From Nilaparvata lugens (lineage: Eukaryota; Arthropoda; Insecta; Hemiptera; Delphacidae), in assembly GCF_014356525.2 (NCBI RefSeq), contig NC_052505.1:46669844-46733843 (forward strand): DNA of 64,000 nt. The letters run 5' to 3'. The notes under the pieces were generated by a model. The model ran no database searches, was not told where the DNA came from, and saw nothing but the letters and a program-made list of their open reading frames with translations. Of the stretch, positions 1 to 11,163 are shown one piece after another (the stretch's first letter is position 1; each line of letters opens with the position of its first letter). The translations under genes and the position numbers were made by a program.

Positions 1-560
1 TCTCCGCTTCCTTGCCATTCTGTTCTTAAGTTTAATTTCCTTAATTATTTCCCCTTTGAACCATAAGGGATAACCTTGCCTTTTTACAGGATTCCTTCTA
101 GGTACGCAACAATCAATGACAGAGAATAAAGTATTATAGAAATGATTTACAGCCTCATCAACATCTGTCATACAATAGAGAGAGGACCAATCGATATCAT
201 TCAAAATAATGAACAAGTTTAAATAGTCAGCTCTTTTATAGTTATAAATAAGGTTATTAGAAGAATAATTGGAATTACGGTTTAAATTGAGATACGGTAT
301 GATAATGTTAGTTCTAGAGCAGGATGATGAGCATCCTCAAAAACCAAAGGTGATGCATCCCGCTGGACACTCAAATCAATGTTGCTAAGTACCAGATCCA
401 AAGTACGGTTGTTTACATTTAGAATATTATTCTTGAGCTCTAAGTTGAACAATGTTGAAAAATTATTTAGTCTACTTGCATGTAAGGAACCAGTAAATAA
501 GTTGTAATCAGCCGAGTTAGTCTCATCATACCTATCTTCTAATTTCCCTTTTAAGAGAAA
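1..560 (-). pseudogene. LINE ORF2 fragment: endonuclease C-terminus and EN-RT linker
   Basis: On the minus strand this reads as the end of an apurinic-type endonuclease domain followed by the linker that precedes reverse transcriptase in Jockey/CR1-like non-LTR retrotransposons. Visible motifs are NRTLDLVLSNIDLSV (about 390-430), the catalytic-histidine block EDAHHPALEL (about 320-350), then a linker with DVDEAVNHFYNTLFSVIDCC and YPLWFKGEIIKEIKLKNR close to position 1. A stop and one-base frame change near 285 separates the endonuclease end from the linker, so the gene is broken. The RT domain would lie beyond the left edge. The part upstream of the GDFN-type motif is not recognisable, so the fragment begins at about 560. 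The family is a guess; the domain assignment is firm. Confidence 0.8.
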
Positions 561-1250
561 TGTTCTGCTGCTTCCTTACAACAACTGGAAGCATGACAAA
601 TAATTGAAAACTTGACAGTCTGAAAACTTTATGTAATGAAATCTTCAAGAATTTGAAATAGGTCTATAACCAGCCTCGGTTGAGCAAGAATCTATATGCA
701 GAATTTCAAGTTAATCAGTCCAGTAGTTCAGACGTGATGATGCGTCAAATATAATTTTCCTATACTTTACACCTGTATACGTGTATAATCCAGTTATTCC
801 CTTTATTATAGTATAGAAGATGATAGATGGATGGATGATCATTGCTAGTTCACTAAAAGATAGAATAATTTGAGTAGTTTCCCTTTCAGAGGGAGTTTTG
901 ACAACCCACAAAATTCATTTTTCATTTGAAGATATAACGAAAAGGTGCATATGACCTAATTTTTTTGCTCATCTTGCCAAAATAAATAAATAGGTGAATA
1001 AATATCCCTCATTCCAATATTAGAATTTTCGAATGAATGTAGAGTGAGTCAGTCATTCCATCAGGGCTCGAATAATTTTGGAATTTCAATTCAATAAAAA
1101 TGGAAGAAAATAATTTCCTCATGTAAATATCAACACATTTATTCAAAGACATATTATAAACTGCATGCGTTTTCATATTGCCGCATTCATATACAGCATT
1201 GATGAAACTATAGACGTTTATTCAGCATTTTGTCTCAAGAAACTGTTCTA
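561..1250. other. AT-rich spacer, no gene seen
   Basis: No ORF with recognisable protein features, RNA gene or clear repeat boundary is visible. Short ORFs on both strands here look like chance open frames in AT-rich DNA. Confidence 0.5.
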
Positions 1251-2040
1251 GCTGAAATAGTTATTTTTGCAACTAGTGCACAAAGTGACAGTTTGCTGCA
1301 CCGAAAGAAACGTTTACGCCCGAGCCGTAGGCGAGGGCAGAATGGCTTCTTGAGTGCAGCAGAGGAACTTTGCGCACGTATTTCACATTTAATTTTTCCT
1401 ACAGTTACCATTGAATATGAGAAGTGGTTGATTGAATGATTATGGGTGAAATGATGGCTGAAATCCATCAAATCTTTGTGTGTGTGTGATGCTGTTATTA
1501 ATAGCAACTTTAATTCATTTAAAAATTTAATAATCCAATTGGAGTTGAAAATTCTCAGCCAAAGTTCTCATTTTTATCCATTCAAGATTCAGAAAAAATA
1601 CAGATGGAACAAAAACTTCACATTCAAAATACACGCCAACAGCTTGTTGACTGAACCGAGATGCAAGATGGCTGAACACAACAAGATGGCTGAACCGACA
1701 AGCGCGCGACCTAGCGGGAAGAATCGTACCTAAGTTTGTTTCAACCAGCTAAAAATTACTGAAACACGATTCAGAAATTTAGACTTTTGCTCAAATTAAC
1801 GAGAAAAATGCTCAAAGTAAACTGAAAAATATTTATAAAAATAACATAGACAACAGAGAATATTTATTGTAGTATTGTTATGTTTTTTATCATTTTTATT
1901 TATATGAATATCAAACAGTAATCATTTAACCTCAAAAATCGAAATTTATAATGTATATTTGCTACTTTTCTCATTTCATGGAGTTGAAATAATAATTATC
2001 AATAGAAAAGAACTATTATTTATTATTTAATGATGAGAAT
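1251..2040. repeat. Dispersed repeat family A, copy 1 (uninterrupted)
   Basis: This segment is clearly related to 54,005-55,622. Shared blocks include AAAGTGACAGTTTGCTGCAC (about 1,283), the CAGAGGAACT and CGCACGTATTTCACATT block (about 1,360-1,395), GCGCGCGACCTAGCGG (about 1,702) and ATAACATAGACAACAGA (about 1,842). Copy 1 lacks the 0.8-kb insertion present in copy 2 and therefore shows the pre-insertion arrangement. No protein-coding capacity is evident; ORFs at 1,230-1,439 (both strands) are by-products of the repeat. The class of the repeat is unknown to me. Confidence 0.8.
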
Positions 2041-2261
2041 TCGTAAATGATGATTATTTAATTATGATTTAGATGAACATTATTCTTGTTTTGGATTTCT
2101 AGATTGGGATTTTATCATAAAAGTAGGGTAGCCATTGAAATGATTCTATCTAAATCTAACCACAGTCATTTTTACCAACTTAATGTTTGTTTTCGTGCAC
2201 TAATCCTCCTTATAACCCACCAACTATTTTGTGTTGCCATGTTGCAAATCTGGAGTGCAGA
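2041..2261. other. Unassigned spacer between repeats
   Basis: AT-rich sequence with no recognisable feature. It separates repeat family A from the fold-back element. Confidence 0.4.
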
Positions 2262-4198
2262 AAAATTTTTTTCGCGCCCCACTTGGATGTAATGAGCTGA
2301 TTGATTGAGCTAATTGAGCTCATTGGCCGAAAATGATTGTTTTCTGTCCAGGCTGGTAAAAGTTTTATGGCCCTAGGGCTGTAAAATAACCTTGAAGTCA
2401 GCTGATTCTGATTTGATGTGAACGTGTTTACAAAATGGTTTATGAAACGGAATCAGTTTATGCTTCTAGAATTGAATAAGTATTCTGCAATAAGATACTA
2501 TCATTTCATTTAGATGGATAAAATACAGATAAGATATATTATAAACTATTCAAATTCGATTTTCAGAATAGGATAGAACTTCTAACCTAAACTTCCAAAG
2601 TCAACGACAACAAGCATTGTTGACGTTGACATTCAGATTGGCCAAATTTCAAGTGTGCTAAAACAGCTGATCAAAAAACTTTTCATTATTTGTGTTTATT
2701 ATTCAAGAATCAAAACATTTATAATAATATCATCTTATTGTCATTTGGAAGAATAAAGAGTACAAACTCAACCTCTTACATAATTGAACATAATCTTTTA
2801 GGTTATTTAGACAAATCAGAATAAAAAATAAAAATACTTGGACAATATTTCCTGATATTCAGATTACCTCAGATTTGCTAGAGCTATGACCTTCCTGTTT
2901 TGCTTTTGGAAGTGCCTTATAAACAATTATTCTCATATTTATATTGTTTATTTTTCTGTGTGGCGAAAAATAACGTTCTCACCATGGGCAAAAATGTTTT
3001 TCCGGCTCTCAATCTTTTCTAGTCCTCGGCCTACGGCCTCGGACTTGAAAACCGATTTCGAGCCCGAAAAGTCTCATTTTCGACCCTAGGTGCGAAATAT
3101 ACTATTCCCGCACTAGAGCGGAAAAGCGAATCTTTGCGTTCTGTAATCAGTGCAGGAATCATCACTTTTCAAGGTAACTGTAGGAGATAGTACATTTCGC
3201 ACCTAGGGCCGAAAATGAGACTTTTCTGGCTCGAAATCGGTTTTCAAGTCCGAGGCCGTAGGCCGAGGACTAGAAAAGATTGAGAGCCGGTAAAACATTT
3301 TTGCCCATGATGAGAACGTAATTTTTCGCCACACAGAAAAATAAACAATATATATATGAGAATAATAATTATTCTCATTGTCTATTATAAGCACTTCCGA
3401 AAGCAAAAGTGGAAGGTCATAGCTCTAGCAAATCTGAGATAATCTGAATATCAAGAAATTGTCCAAGTATTTTTATTTTTTATTCTGATTTGTCTAAATA
3501 ACCTAAAAGATTATGTTCAATTATGTAAGAGGTTGAGTTTATACTTTCTATTCTTCCAAATGACAATAAGATGATATTATTATAAATGTTTTAATTATTG
3601 AATGATAAACACAAATAATGAAAAGTTTTTGATCAGCTGTTTTAGCACACTTGAAATTCGGCCAATCTGATGTGATCTGAATGTCAATGGAAGTTTAGGT
3701 TAGAAGTTCTATCCTTCTATGAAAATCGAATTATTTGAATAGTTTATAATATATATCTTATCTGTATTTTATTCATTCAAATAAAATGATAGTATATTAT
3801 TACAGAATACTTTATTGAATTCTAGAAGCATAAAATGATTCCGTTTATCCACCATGTTCCGTGATAACGCTTTACTAGGAGGTTTGAGGTTAGATTCTAT
3901 TATACTCTGAAAATTGAATTTGAATAGTTTATAATATCTCATTTGTATTTCATTCATCCAAATAAAATGATAGTATCTTATTGCAAAAACTTTATTCAAT
4001 TCTAGAAGCATAAACTGATTCCGTTCCATAAACTATTTTGTAAACACGTTCACATCAAATCAGAATCAGCTGACTTCAAGGTTATTTTACAGCCCTAGGG
4101 CCGTAAAAATTTTACCGGCCTGGTCAGAAAACAATCACTTTCGGCCTCCATATGACGCACGTAAACCAGCTCATTACATCCAAGTGGGGCGAAAAATT
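2262..4198. mobile_element. Fold-back element (very long inverted repeats), about 1.94 kb
   Basis: The two halves are inverted copies. The left arm runs from about 2,262 to 3,105 and the right arm from about 3,187 to 4,198, around a centre of about 80 bp. Matching ends are GCCCCACTTGGATGTAATG at about 2,276 and its reverse complement at about 4,172-4,190. Matching inner blocks are CTCGGCCTACGGCCTCGGAC (about 3,023) and its complement (about 3,250). The arms match along nearly their whole length with scattered mismatches; the right arm is longer because it holds an internal duplication. There is no transposase ORF; ORFs at 2,886-3,089 and 3,203-3,406 are mirror images made by the palindrome. 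This fits a non-autonomous fold-back DNA transposon. No target-site duplication could be fixed. Confidence 0.85.
3699..4025. repeat. Direct duplication inside the right fold-back arm
   Basis: Two related segments lie head to tail, about 3,699-3,888 and 3,889-4,025. Both carry AATAGTTTATAATAT, CAAATAAAATGATAGTAT, then ATTCTAGAAGCATAAA and GATTCCGTT. The left arm has only one copy of this block, so the duplication arose in the right arm after the fold-back formed, or was lost on the left. Confidence 0.75.
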
Positions 4199-6768
4199 AA
4201 TAATCCATACCATGTGTATGCATTTCATTGCATCACGAAAACGAAGTTTCAAAACTATGTTTTTTCTAAACAGATGTTTTTGAGATAATTTCTTTGATGC
4301 AGCTGATTCACATTCACCATATTATTATACAGAGTTTGTGAAAATGAAAATATTTATTAATTATCAGTACAATACTATTATTTTATCAATGATAAAAATA
4401 TTATCATTATTATTATTAAAAATATTTATCAAATATCAAAACAATATTATTGAGGTAAAGTGGTATCAGGTAAAAAGCAATAATAGAAACAGATTTTCCT
4501 TTTTTAATTTCGACCATATGATTTGGTAATTTTTTTATTTTGTTATTGAATGGTATGTACCATTAATGAAATGTGAGCATTAATTCTGAAAAATCTAGAT
4601 GGAAAATCGAAATTTGGGCTTCCAGGTGCACGATATTGAAATTTTTAGAATCTATGTGCAAAATTTGGAGATCTAAATTATTCCCGTTTTTCCGGTATGC
4701 AATCCACAAGTTGACATGTTTTGATGCGAACACACGAACAAACACAACCCAACTCTCTCTTATTATATAGATTATAGATTTCACTCATGAATATACTGTA
4801 GTAAGTATATTTCACTATTTGGGGTATACTGAATAGTTCACGGCTTCAAGCTTTATAGTTATATGTTCATTCTCATTTTGTAAAGACTGGTAAAATTACA
4901 ATGCAAATGGCTGGAACAATAATATATGAGAATTTTCAAATTTATCGTCAAGAACTATTGTGGTTTCGATGTTCTCATGAGCACAACAAAACGATTGTGC
5001 TCGTAACAATTTTGTAAACAGAGATGGTATGCCATCTTGTTCGAAAATTAACTCATTTTTCAAGTTGAGAAACTCCAAATGCTGCACTTGATCAACATGA
5101 ATCTCTATAGTGGGAGAATCTGTTATTTTTATCGAGAGACTAATTTATTTTGTTGGAGAACTGAATCCGAGGAGTCAGATTCGGTCATAACAAAATGGCG
5201 AAAAGGATTCAAACTTAGGAGCGATTCAATCCAATTATACTGTGGTCCATGATGTAACCTGTTTTCTAATCCAGACCAGAGCATAATATTTTCATCCGCT
5301 GATCTGTGAAATTTGTGGCTGAGTGGATGAGAGACAATTTGCTACCGGCGTGTTTTTGTGGCGCTCTGCTCATGAATTACTAAGTATTATTGATTTAGAT
5401 GGCTGACCCAGATAATTACGAGAGAAAATCTTATTTTCCGCCACGGAAAACTGAATTCTATCGAATTGGACTGCAGCTTGGTGTACGAAAATAGACAAGA
5501 AAATATTGGCTATTCAAATTAGCAGCGCGCAAATGAATGGAGTTGTAGTTTGCTCTACTTGAACAATGAATTAATGTCATACTATGAATGAATTGATTGT
5601 TCCCCGCTCATGAACAACCAGCTATGATTAATAGATCAAATAGTCATTACCATCTTATCATAATATTTCTACAAACTTGAAACTACTATGATGGTAGAAG
5701 ATATTATTATTATCATTGGATACAACAGTTTTAATATTTAATACTTTAATACACTTAGCTTCATCTGAAAGTACCCTAATCTGTACCCTCACCCTTTATC
5801 TATACCCTTATTATCTTATAAGGGTATAGATAATCTTATTATCTTTATCTTATCCTTCATCTATACCCTTATTGATGGTTCTAGTCTTATCAGGATATCC
5901 ACTACATTTTTGTATTCTTCGAAACTATCCGTTGTGAGGAATAATTGGAATGAAACAAAATATTGTTCAAGAAAATGATATTAAATGTAACTTTCACATG
6001 AACTCTTCAAAATCGTTTTTATACGCTTTATAGGATTTGGTTTTAGTATCAATCGATAAGTAAAGTAGATAGACAGATAATGGGAGGGGCGCTGAAATTC
6101 TGATATTTCATAATTTTTCGGGCTGAAAACTCTTATAAATTGCATTCTCAATGTGATTGGAAATCGTAATGAGGAATCAATTGCGAGGCTTTTTTGTGGT
6201 CAGTACGCATAAAAATATCACTCGACACTTGGCAACAGAAAATTTCAATTTAAAATTAGTTCAGATTGCATCCGATGTTGTCTATTGAGCTGGGGGACTG
6301 GTGTCTTCAATGGTCTTTTTGTCATAATCATCATGGTCCTCCATAGGGAGGATTTCTTTTTACTGTTCGATATTCAACACATTCCCATATATTATTTTCT
6401 CATCGCCTGATATCCAGATAGTCTGCTGAAAAGAAATAGGCCAAGTGGAATATAGCCTACCAAATGAAATCCGAACCATATTTTTGTTCCTCTATCGATT
6501 TCACACTGCGATGGTTATCATGTTATTTTTTCACAAGAAGTGTGACAGCTTGGTCTCTGATTTCTTATTCCAAACCACGCTTCCGGTTCATCGACGAACA
6601 ATCCACAAATAATGTAAAGAAGCAACAATATAGAACAGTGGTCTCATTATATCAGACAAAAAAAATGCCAGTTATGAAAATGTGGAATGATATATTTGAA
6701 GAGGTAACCAATCATACATTTATGTAATTAATCATAAACACATACACATAGCTATGTATAATAATTAT
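4199..6768. other. AT-rich region, no gene; possible repeat end near 4.58-4.79 kb
   Basis: No protein or RNA gene is recognisable. The stretch 4,580-4,790, ending ACACACGAACAAACACAAC and a run of TATATAGATTATAGAT, has the look of the end of a dispersed insect repeat, but there is no second copy in the window to confirm it. The rest (about 4,800-6,768) shows only short chance ORFs and one strong small hairpin, listed separately. Confidence 0.4.
5798..5831. repeat. Perfect 14-bp hairpin with a third direct copy downstream
   Basis: ATCTATACCCTTAT (5,798-5,811) is followed, after a 6-base loop, by its exact complement ATAAGGGTATAGAT (5,818-5,831). The same ATCTATACCCTTATT sequence occurs again in direct orientation at about 5,860-5,874. 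Confidence 0.8.

Positions 6769-6863
<95 letters not shown>
6769..6863. repeat. (CA)/(TA) dinucleotide microsatellite
   Basis: A few AC units run directly into an uninterrupted TA tract of about 85 bp. The tyrosine-isoleucine ORF on the minus strand across it is an artefact. Confidence 0.97.
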
Positions 6864-6866
<3 letters not shown>

Positions 6867-7019
6867 TTAAATTGATAGTAGCGAGCAGCAATATCGATAA
6901 GATAATGAGATATGCCAGCCAGCTATTACTTCGATTCATGCAGCTTTAATATAATAAAAATTCATTTCAATACCTTATTATAGCTGTCAATGTATGTCAA
7001 GTTATATTTTTAATTATTA

Positions 7020-7500
7020 TTATATACTCTCTCTCGGAAAGGTGTTCTGCAAATTATCCCTCTACCTCCATGTTCATTATTTAGTCCTCTTACATTGAGA
7101 GTTCTCTCTTTTGCAATTGAGGGTGCTTACCCCCCACCACCATAACTTAGGGGAAGTATTGGCCTACGGCGTTATCTGCTAGAGTAACGGGACTCTCTCC
7201 CGGCAACTGAAAAGGAGCTCGGCCTGTGTTTTCGTCACTCTTCTCCTAGACTTCTCAGGACTCGCAATCGTAAAAGTGTGCGGATAATCGAAGTGAATAA
7301 ACGGTTTAGTGAATACGCGTGTGAAAGAAGGCTGGCGGACAGAAGACTAATGCTCTACTGGAGGATTGCTGTCCGGGGACGAATGCTTGAAAAAAATCGG
7401 TGAGTCCATTCCGATTTATCGAATTGAAGACCCTTAGGTCAATCTCAAATTCTCACAAAATGGCGGCCCGCGATCATGGACTTTAGGAGGGGGCTCACTG
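7020..7500 (+). other. GC-richer island ending in a consensus splice donor; possible leader exon
   Basis: Base composition is visibly richer in G and C than the AT-rich flanks and there is no long ORF. Near the end, at about 7,400, the sequence AATCG|GTGAGT is a consensus 5' splice site. The nearest convincing acceptor downstream is at about 9,276 (TTGCATCTTCAG), just before the Gypsy gag ATG at 9,323. The island could be a non-coding first exon, an unrecognised LTR/leader of the Gypsy element, or an unrelated fragment. No matching sequence was found after the element, so an LTR assignment is not supported. Confidence 0.3.
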
Positions 7501-9276
7501 TGAATAATATTATCAATGAAAAATAATTTCGAGTTGAAAAAGCCTTCAGTATTTTCTTAGTAAATTTTCCATTTAGAAATACTATCAGCATATTAATTTA
7601 TCACGATTCAGTATTAATTTAGATTAATTAAAGATTAAGTTACCTGAGATAGAATTCACAATTCAAAAATTATTGAATTTATTAGAATGATTTATAGAGC
7701 ACACCTTACCGAGAGAGAAGTCGCCTTTGGGATAAATGTGGTGGGCTATTTATGTACGGTAGTAGTCATATGTAATTTGAACAAGAAATGATTGTATTCT
7801 AAGAAATAATTGTATTATGATATCATTTAGCAGAACTCTACAATTAATAAATTATTAAGCTACCACAGGCCATGTTCTACAAAAGCCTGCAATAAATAAA
7901 GATTTTATAAACGTTCATAAATTTTAATAATCATATTGAATTAGAATTGAAATTTTAAGAAAGATTATATTCACCTTTCATGAATTTCATAGTTCTGTGA
8001 TAAGACAGGAATGATCATCGCAGGCTTTACATGCAAAGGCATGCAATATGATGACGATAAGTGAAGGTGATTTAAAGGATTTATGAAGGGCATACTGAAC
8101 TCAATTGCGATAAGCCTACTATAAAGTTATAAATATTAGGAACAAACATCATATAAATTATTATTGTTTTTATTGATTTGAGTTATATGAAGAATTTTTA
8201 TTTTAGAGAACTTGATAAATAATTCACTTCAATATTATAAAACCGTTACTAAATAAATTACCTTTATACCTAATTATTTATTTCATGTTGCCCTATATTG
8301 CAGGCTAAAGTAGGCTAATATTAAACTTATTAATGCTCACGTTATTTATATATAATAACAATACATATAATCAGTAGGCTAGTGATAGTAATTTTTCATT
8401 GAACATAATATAACATTATACTGATTACCTTTATAATAAATCACTACATGACTTGTGTGTACACCAACAATTTTCAAAGTTATTTATTCAAGTGAAAGAA
8501 ATACGGCAATCAGGATAATATTTCTGATAGTAATGTTATTGGCTCACAAATAAATTACCTATTTATTATCCAAAGTAACAATATTCTTCTGGTTAATATT
8601 ATAATATATGATATTATAACGATTGCTAAGTGTCTCGATTTGAATGCTTCAACATTTCCAAAATTATTATTTGAACGAACAAGTGGTATATTAGATTAAT
8701 ATAATACCTATATCTATAATTCCTTGTTATGGGGTGTTCTACTGATATTATCGAAATTTATGGTAACACTTTATAGAATGATCTACTAGGTTCACTATCT
8801 TGTTTAGAGCATATTACCAGTCTAATTTTTTCTTTTAGTGCACGAATGTTATAAATTGAGGTAATATTTATTCATGCAACATTGTATTGGAAGTTCAATT
8901 ATCTGGTATTATATTGTTGCATGAAAGATACTACGACATGCTTGAAATATTGGAGTAGCCAATCATTTACAAATAAAGTTTTTTTTTCTCAATGGTAATT
9001 ATATGAGCATATATGAATGCAGATAGTAATCATCTGGGTTCGCTTTATTGTTTCAACGTTTATTGTTATATCATTTTATAAAATACTATTTTATAAATAA
9101 TAAAAACTTCTCGCGTTTCATGTGGACGGAAAAATCTCTGGGCGTTGACTATTTTACTTACTTATGCCTATAATTAATACGCATTAACCGCGATTTCTGC
9201 CTATTTTCATCGTGCGCTCTAGCAATTAATAATTATAGTAATTAATTTACTCAACCTAAAGTCATTGCATCTTCAG
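7501..9276. other. Very AT-rich spacer, possibly intronic
   Basis: No ORF, RNA gene or repeat structure is recognisable. It lies between the candidate donor near 7,400 and candidate acceptor near 9,276, and its composition would suit an intron, but this is only inference. Confidence 0.35.
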
Positions 9277-9322
9277 AAACAAGTTTGTTGTGTTCTTCAC
9301 GTTTTGGCTTGTAAAGAAAAAT

Positions 9323-10204
9323 ATGGCAGACGGATCGACTACCGATTTCAGCTCGGCCGAAGACCAGTCACCCGGCGGCGAACACCCACGATCCAATAGT
9401 CTGACGTCCGAGGCGTTTTCGCAGGATGTACTGCATCACATGTCATCCACACAATTGAATGCGACAGATACAATGCAGGAAAGAACGTCGCCCACCAGAG
9501 TCACGGCCGAAACTCCACAGGGGGACGTCATGCAACAGGTCGCGCCAGCTCAGCCCAGCAGTGCAGCTGATGGAAACCCGCCTCTCCTAGACAAAACTAA
9601 CGAACTAAGAAAGCAACTCTACCGCACACTACCTTCACCGGAGATGGCAGATAGCATGTTAAATTTTATCAAAGAAATGGGCGAGGAGCCCAAATCAAAA
9701 AAATCTGGAAAGGAATCTAATACATACAAGTGATACAAGAAGCTCATACAAACATGAATTCAAGACTGGATAGAATGCAGGAGAGTTTTAAATCGCAAAT
9801 GCTCAACCATACCAAAGGTTTGAGGAAGGAGATGAAGGAAAAAAACAGAAATCAAGAAATACACAGACCAACAGACCGAATTGACTCGAGCAGAGATGGG
9901 AGCACAAATTTCCGAACAAAACAACAAATTTACTGCTCTCACAAGCGCCGTAGAGGTTAGATTGAATACCACCTTGGCTGATCATAATCTAGGGGTAGAT
10001 TCAAAGCTTAAGGAAATAGAGCTAAAACAGATCGATACTACAAAAAAGGTCGATAGAATCGAAGAAGAAGTTCAGTTGTTGAAAAACAATAATTCGATCC
10101 TATCTTCCAGTTCAGAACTTAGCTCACAAGTAACTCTGGCAGAGGCTGAGCTTAGCGAAATCAAGAATAGCTTAGCTAGCATGGCTAGCGCGCCAGAAAC
10201 TTGA
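9323..10204 (+). pseudogene. gag: Gypsy gag, N-terminal region with coiled coil
   Basis: Starts at the first ATG (9,323, MADGSTTDFSSAEDQS). The first 110 residues are rich in Ser, Thr, Pro and acidic residues and noticeably GC-rich compared with the rest of the window. The frame ends at 9,733; the sense continues in the next frame through MNSRLDRMQESFKSQML (about 9,763) and returns to the first frame at about 9,850-9,880, i.e. two compensating indels. The following stretch (KLKEIELKQIDTTKKVDRIE, about 10,000-10,060) has heptad spacing typical of a coiled coil, as in N-terminal Gag regions that multimerise. It stops at 10,204, where the capsid-like part continues in another frame. Confidence 0.65.
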
Positions 10205-10752
10205 GTCAAATTTTGAACTCTATACAAAATTTTGATAATTCCTATGGTACCATTCTACCCCGTGCTTTCACCAAACACCTATTGATGGTCAACGACATGT
10301 ACAATGTTAATTGGAATATGTGGAAATTGAATCTAATAAGCCGATTGCAAGGCGAGCCTTTGATATTTTTCCAGAGCCGCTTACAAGAATTTACAGATTT
10401 GAATCACTTTGTAAAAGCATTATTGGATACATTTTGGAGTCCTGATAGACAACGAGTACTACTAACACATATTATTACCTGCAAATTTCAAAGGAATGCT
10501 GGCTTATCTATGGTTGCTTTTTCAGCACACTTGAAGTATTTGAATTCAGCACTAGATCACCCTATACCACTGGATAGTCTTATTCAAGTGTTGGCTCAAA
10601 AATTGCAAAAAAGCGTTCAAACTGCCCTCAGTACTAGAGATTTTGAAAATTACAATCAATTTGAATCATGCCTCTATAGACTACAATATTCATACATGAT
10701 CAATTTGAGTCAAATGGAAGCAATACATCCTTCAACGACAGCTACGACCTAG
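10204..10752 (+). pseudogene. gag: Gypsy gag, capsid-like region
   Basis: An open frame of about 180 residues with the layout of retrotransposon capsid: W..W followed by L..LQGEPLIFFQSRLQEF, a LLDTFWSPDRQR helix region and a later AFSAHLKYLNSAL. The pattern hydrophobic-W-L-G...F...F..F is shared among Ty3/Gypsy Gag proteins; assembly of the particle in the cytoplasm would be its role. It is out of frame with the N-terminal part and ends at a stop at 10,752. Assignment rests on position and pattern, not on a database match. Confidence 0.6.
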
Positions 10753-10778
10753 GATGTAAACACTCACCTCAAAACGAA

Positions 10779-11100
10779 AATGTAAACCAAGGCCCGGTCA
10801 ATAGTAGAAGCTATGGATACACAAAAACATTCAGTAATAGTGGTGATAACAATTATCAACAATTAAGTAGCAATGATCATTATGCTAATAGGAATGGGAA
10901 TCGATTTAATAATAATTCAAATCGCATGTTTGGATACAACAGTGAGGTTAATGGTGGTAATCATTCTAGATCTACAAACACAAGCCGGCTGCCAATGCCT
11001 TCTGAGGATAGAAATCGTAGTTCACCCCAGACCCGGAATCAGGGCAATAGGAGTCAGCCGACTCTACTATGCCGAAAACTCTACTTCAACTCAGCAAAAT
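10779..11100 (+). pseudogene. gag: Gypsy gag, Asn/Ser/Arg-rich C-terminus (nucleocapsid-like)
   Basis: In the frame starting NENVNQGPVNSRSYGYTK the sequence is dominated by Asn, Ser, Arg, Gly and Gln (for example NRNGNRFNNNSNR at about 10,890), which would suit RNA binding. No CCHC zinc knuckle is present, unlike many Gypsy nucleocapsids. It is in a different frame from the capsid region, with a stop in between, and ends at TAG near 11,100. Confidence 0.5.
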
Positions 11101-11163
11101 AGAGATTGACAATTAAATATAACCGCCCTCACCAAAGTAACAGATGGTTTTAATCAGACGAGG

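Noticed and set aside
2886..3406. Two almost identical 67-codon ORFs on opposite strands
   Set aside because: They are mirror images generated by the fold-back palindrome.
6712..6939. Tyr-Ile repeat ORF on the minus strand
   Set aside because: Translation of the TA microsatellite.
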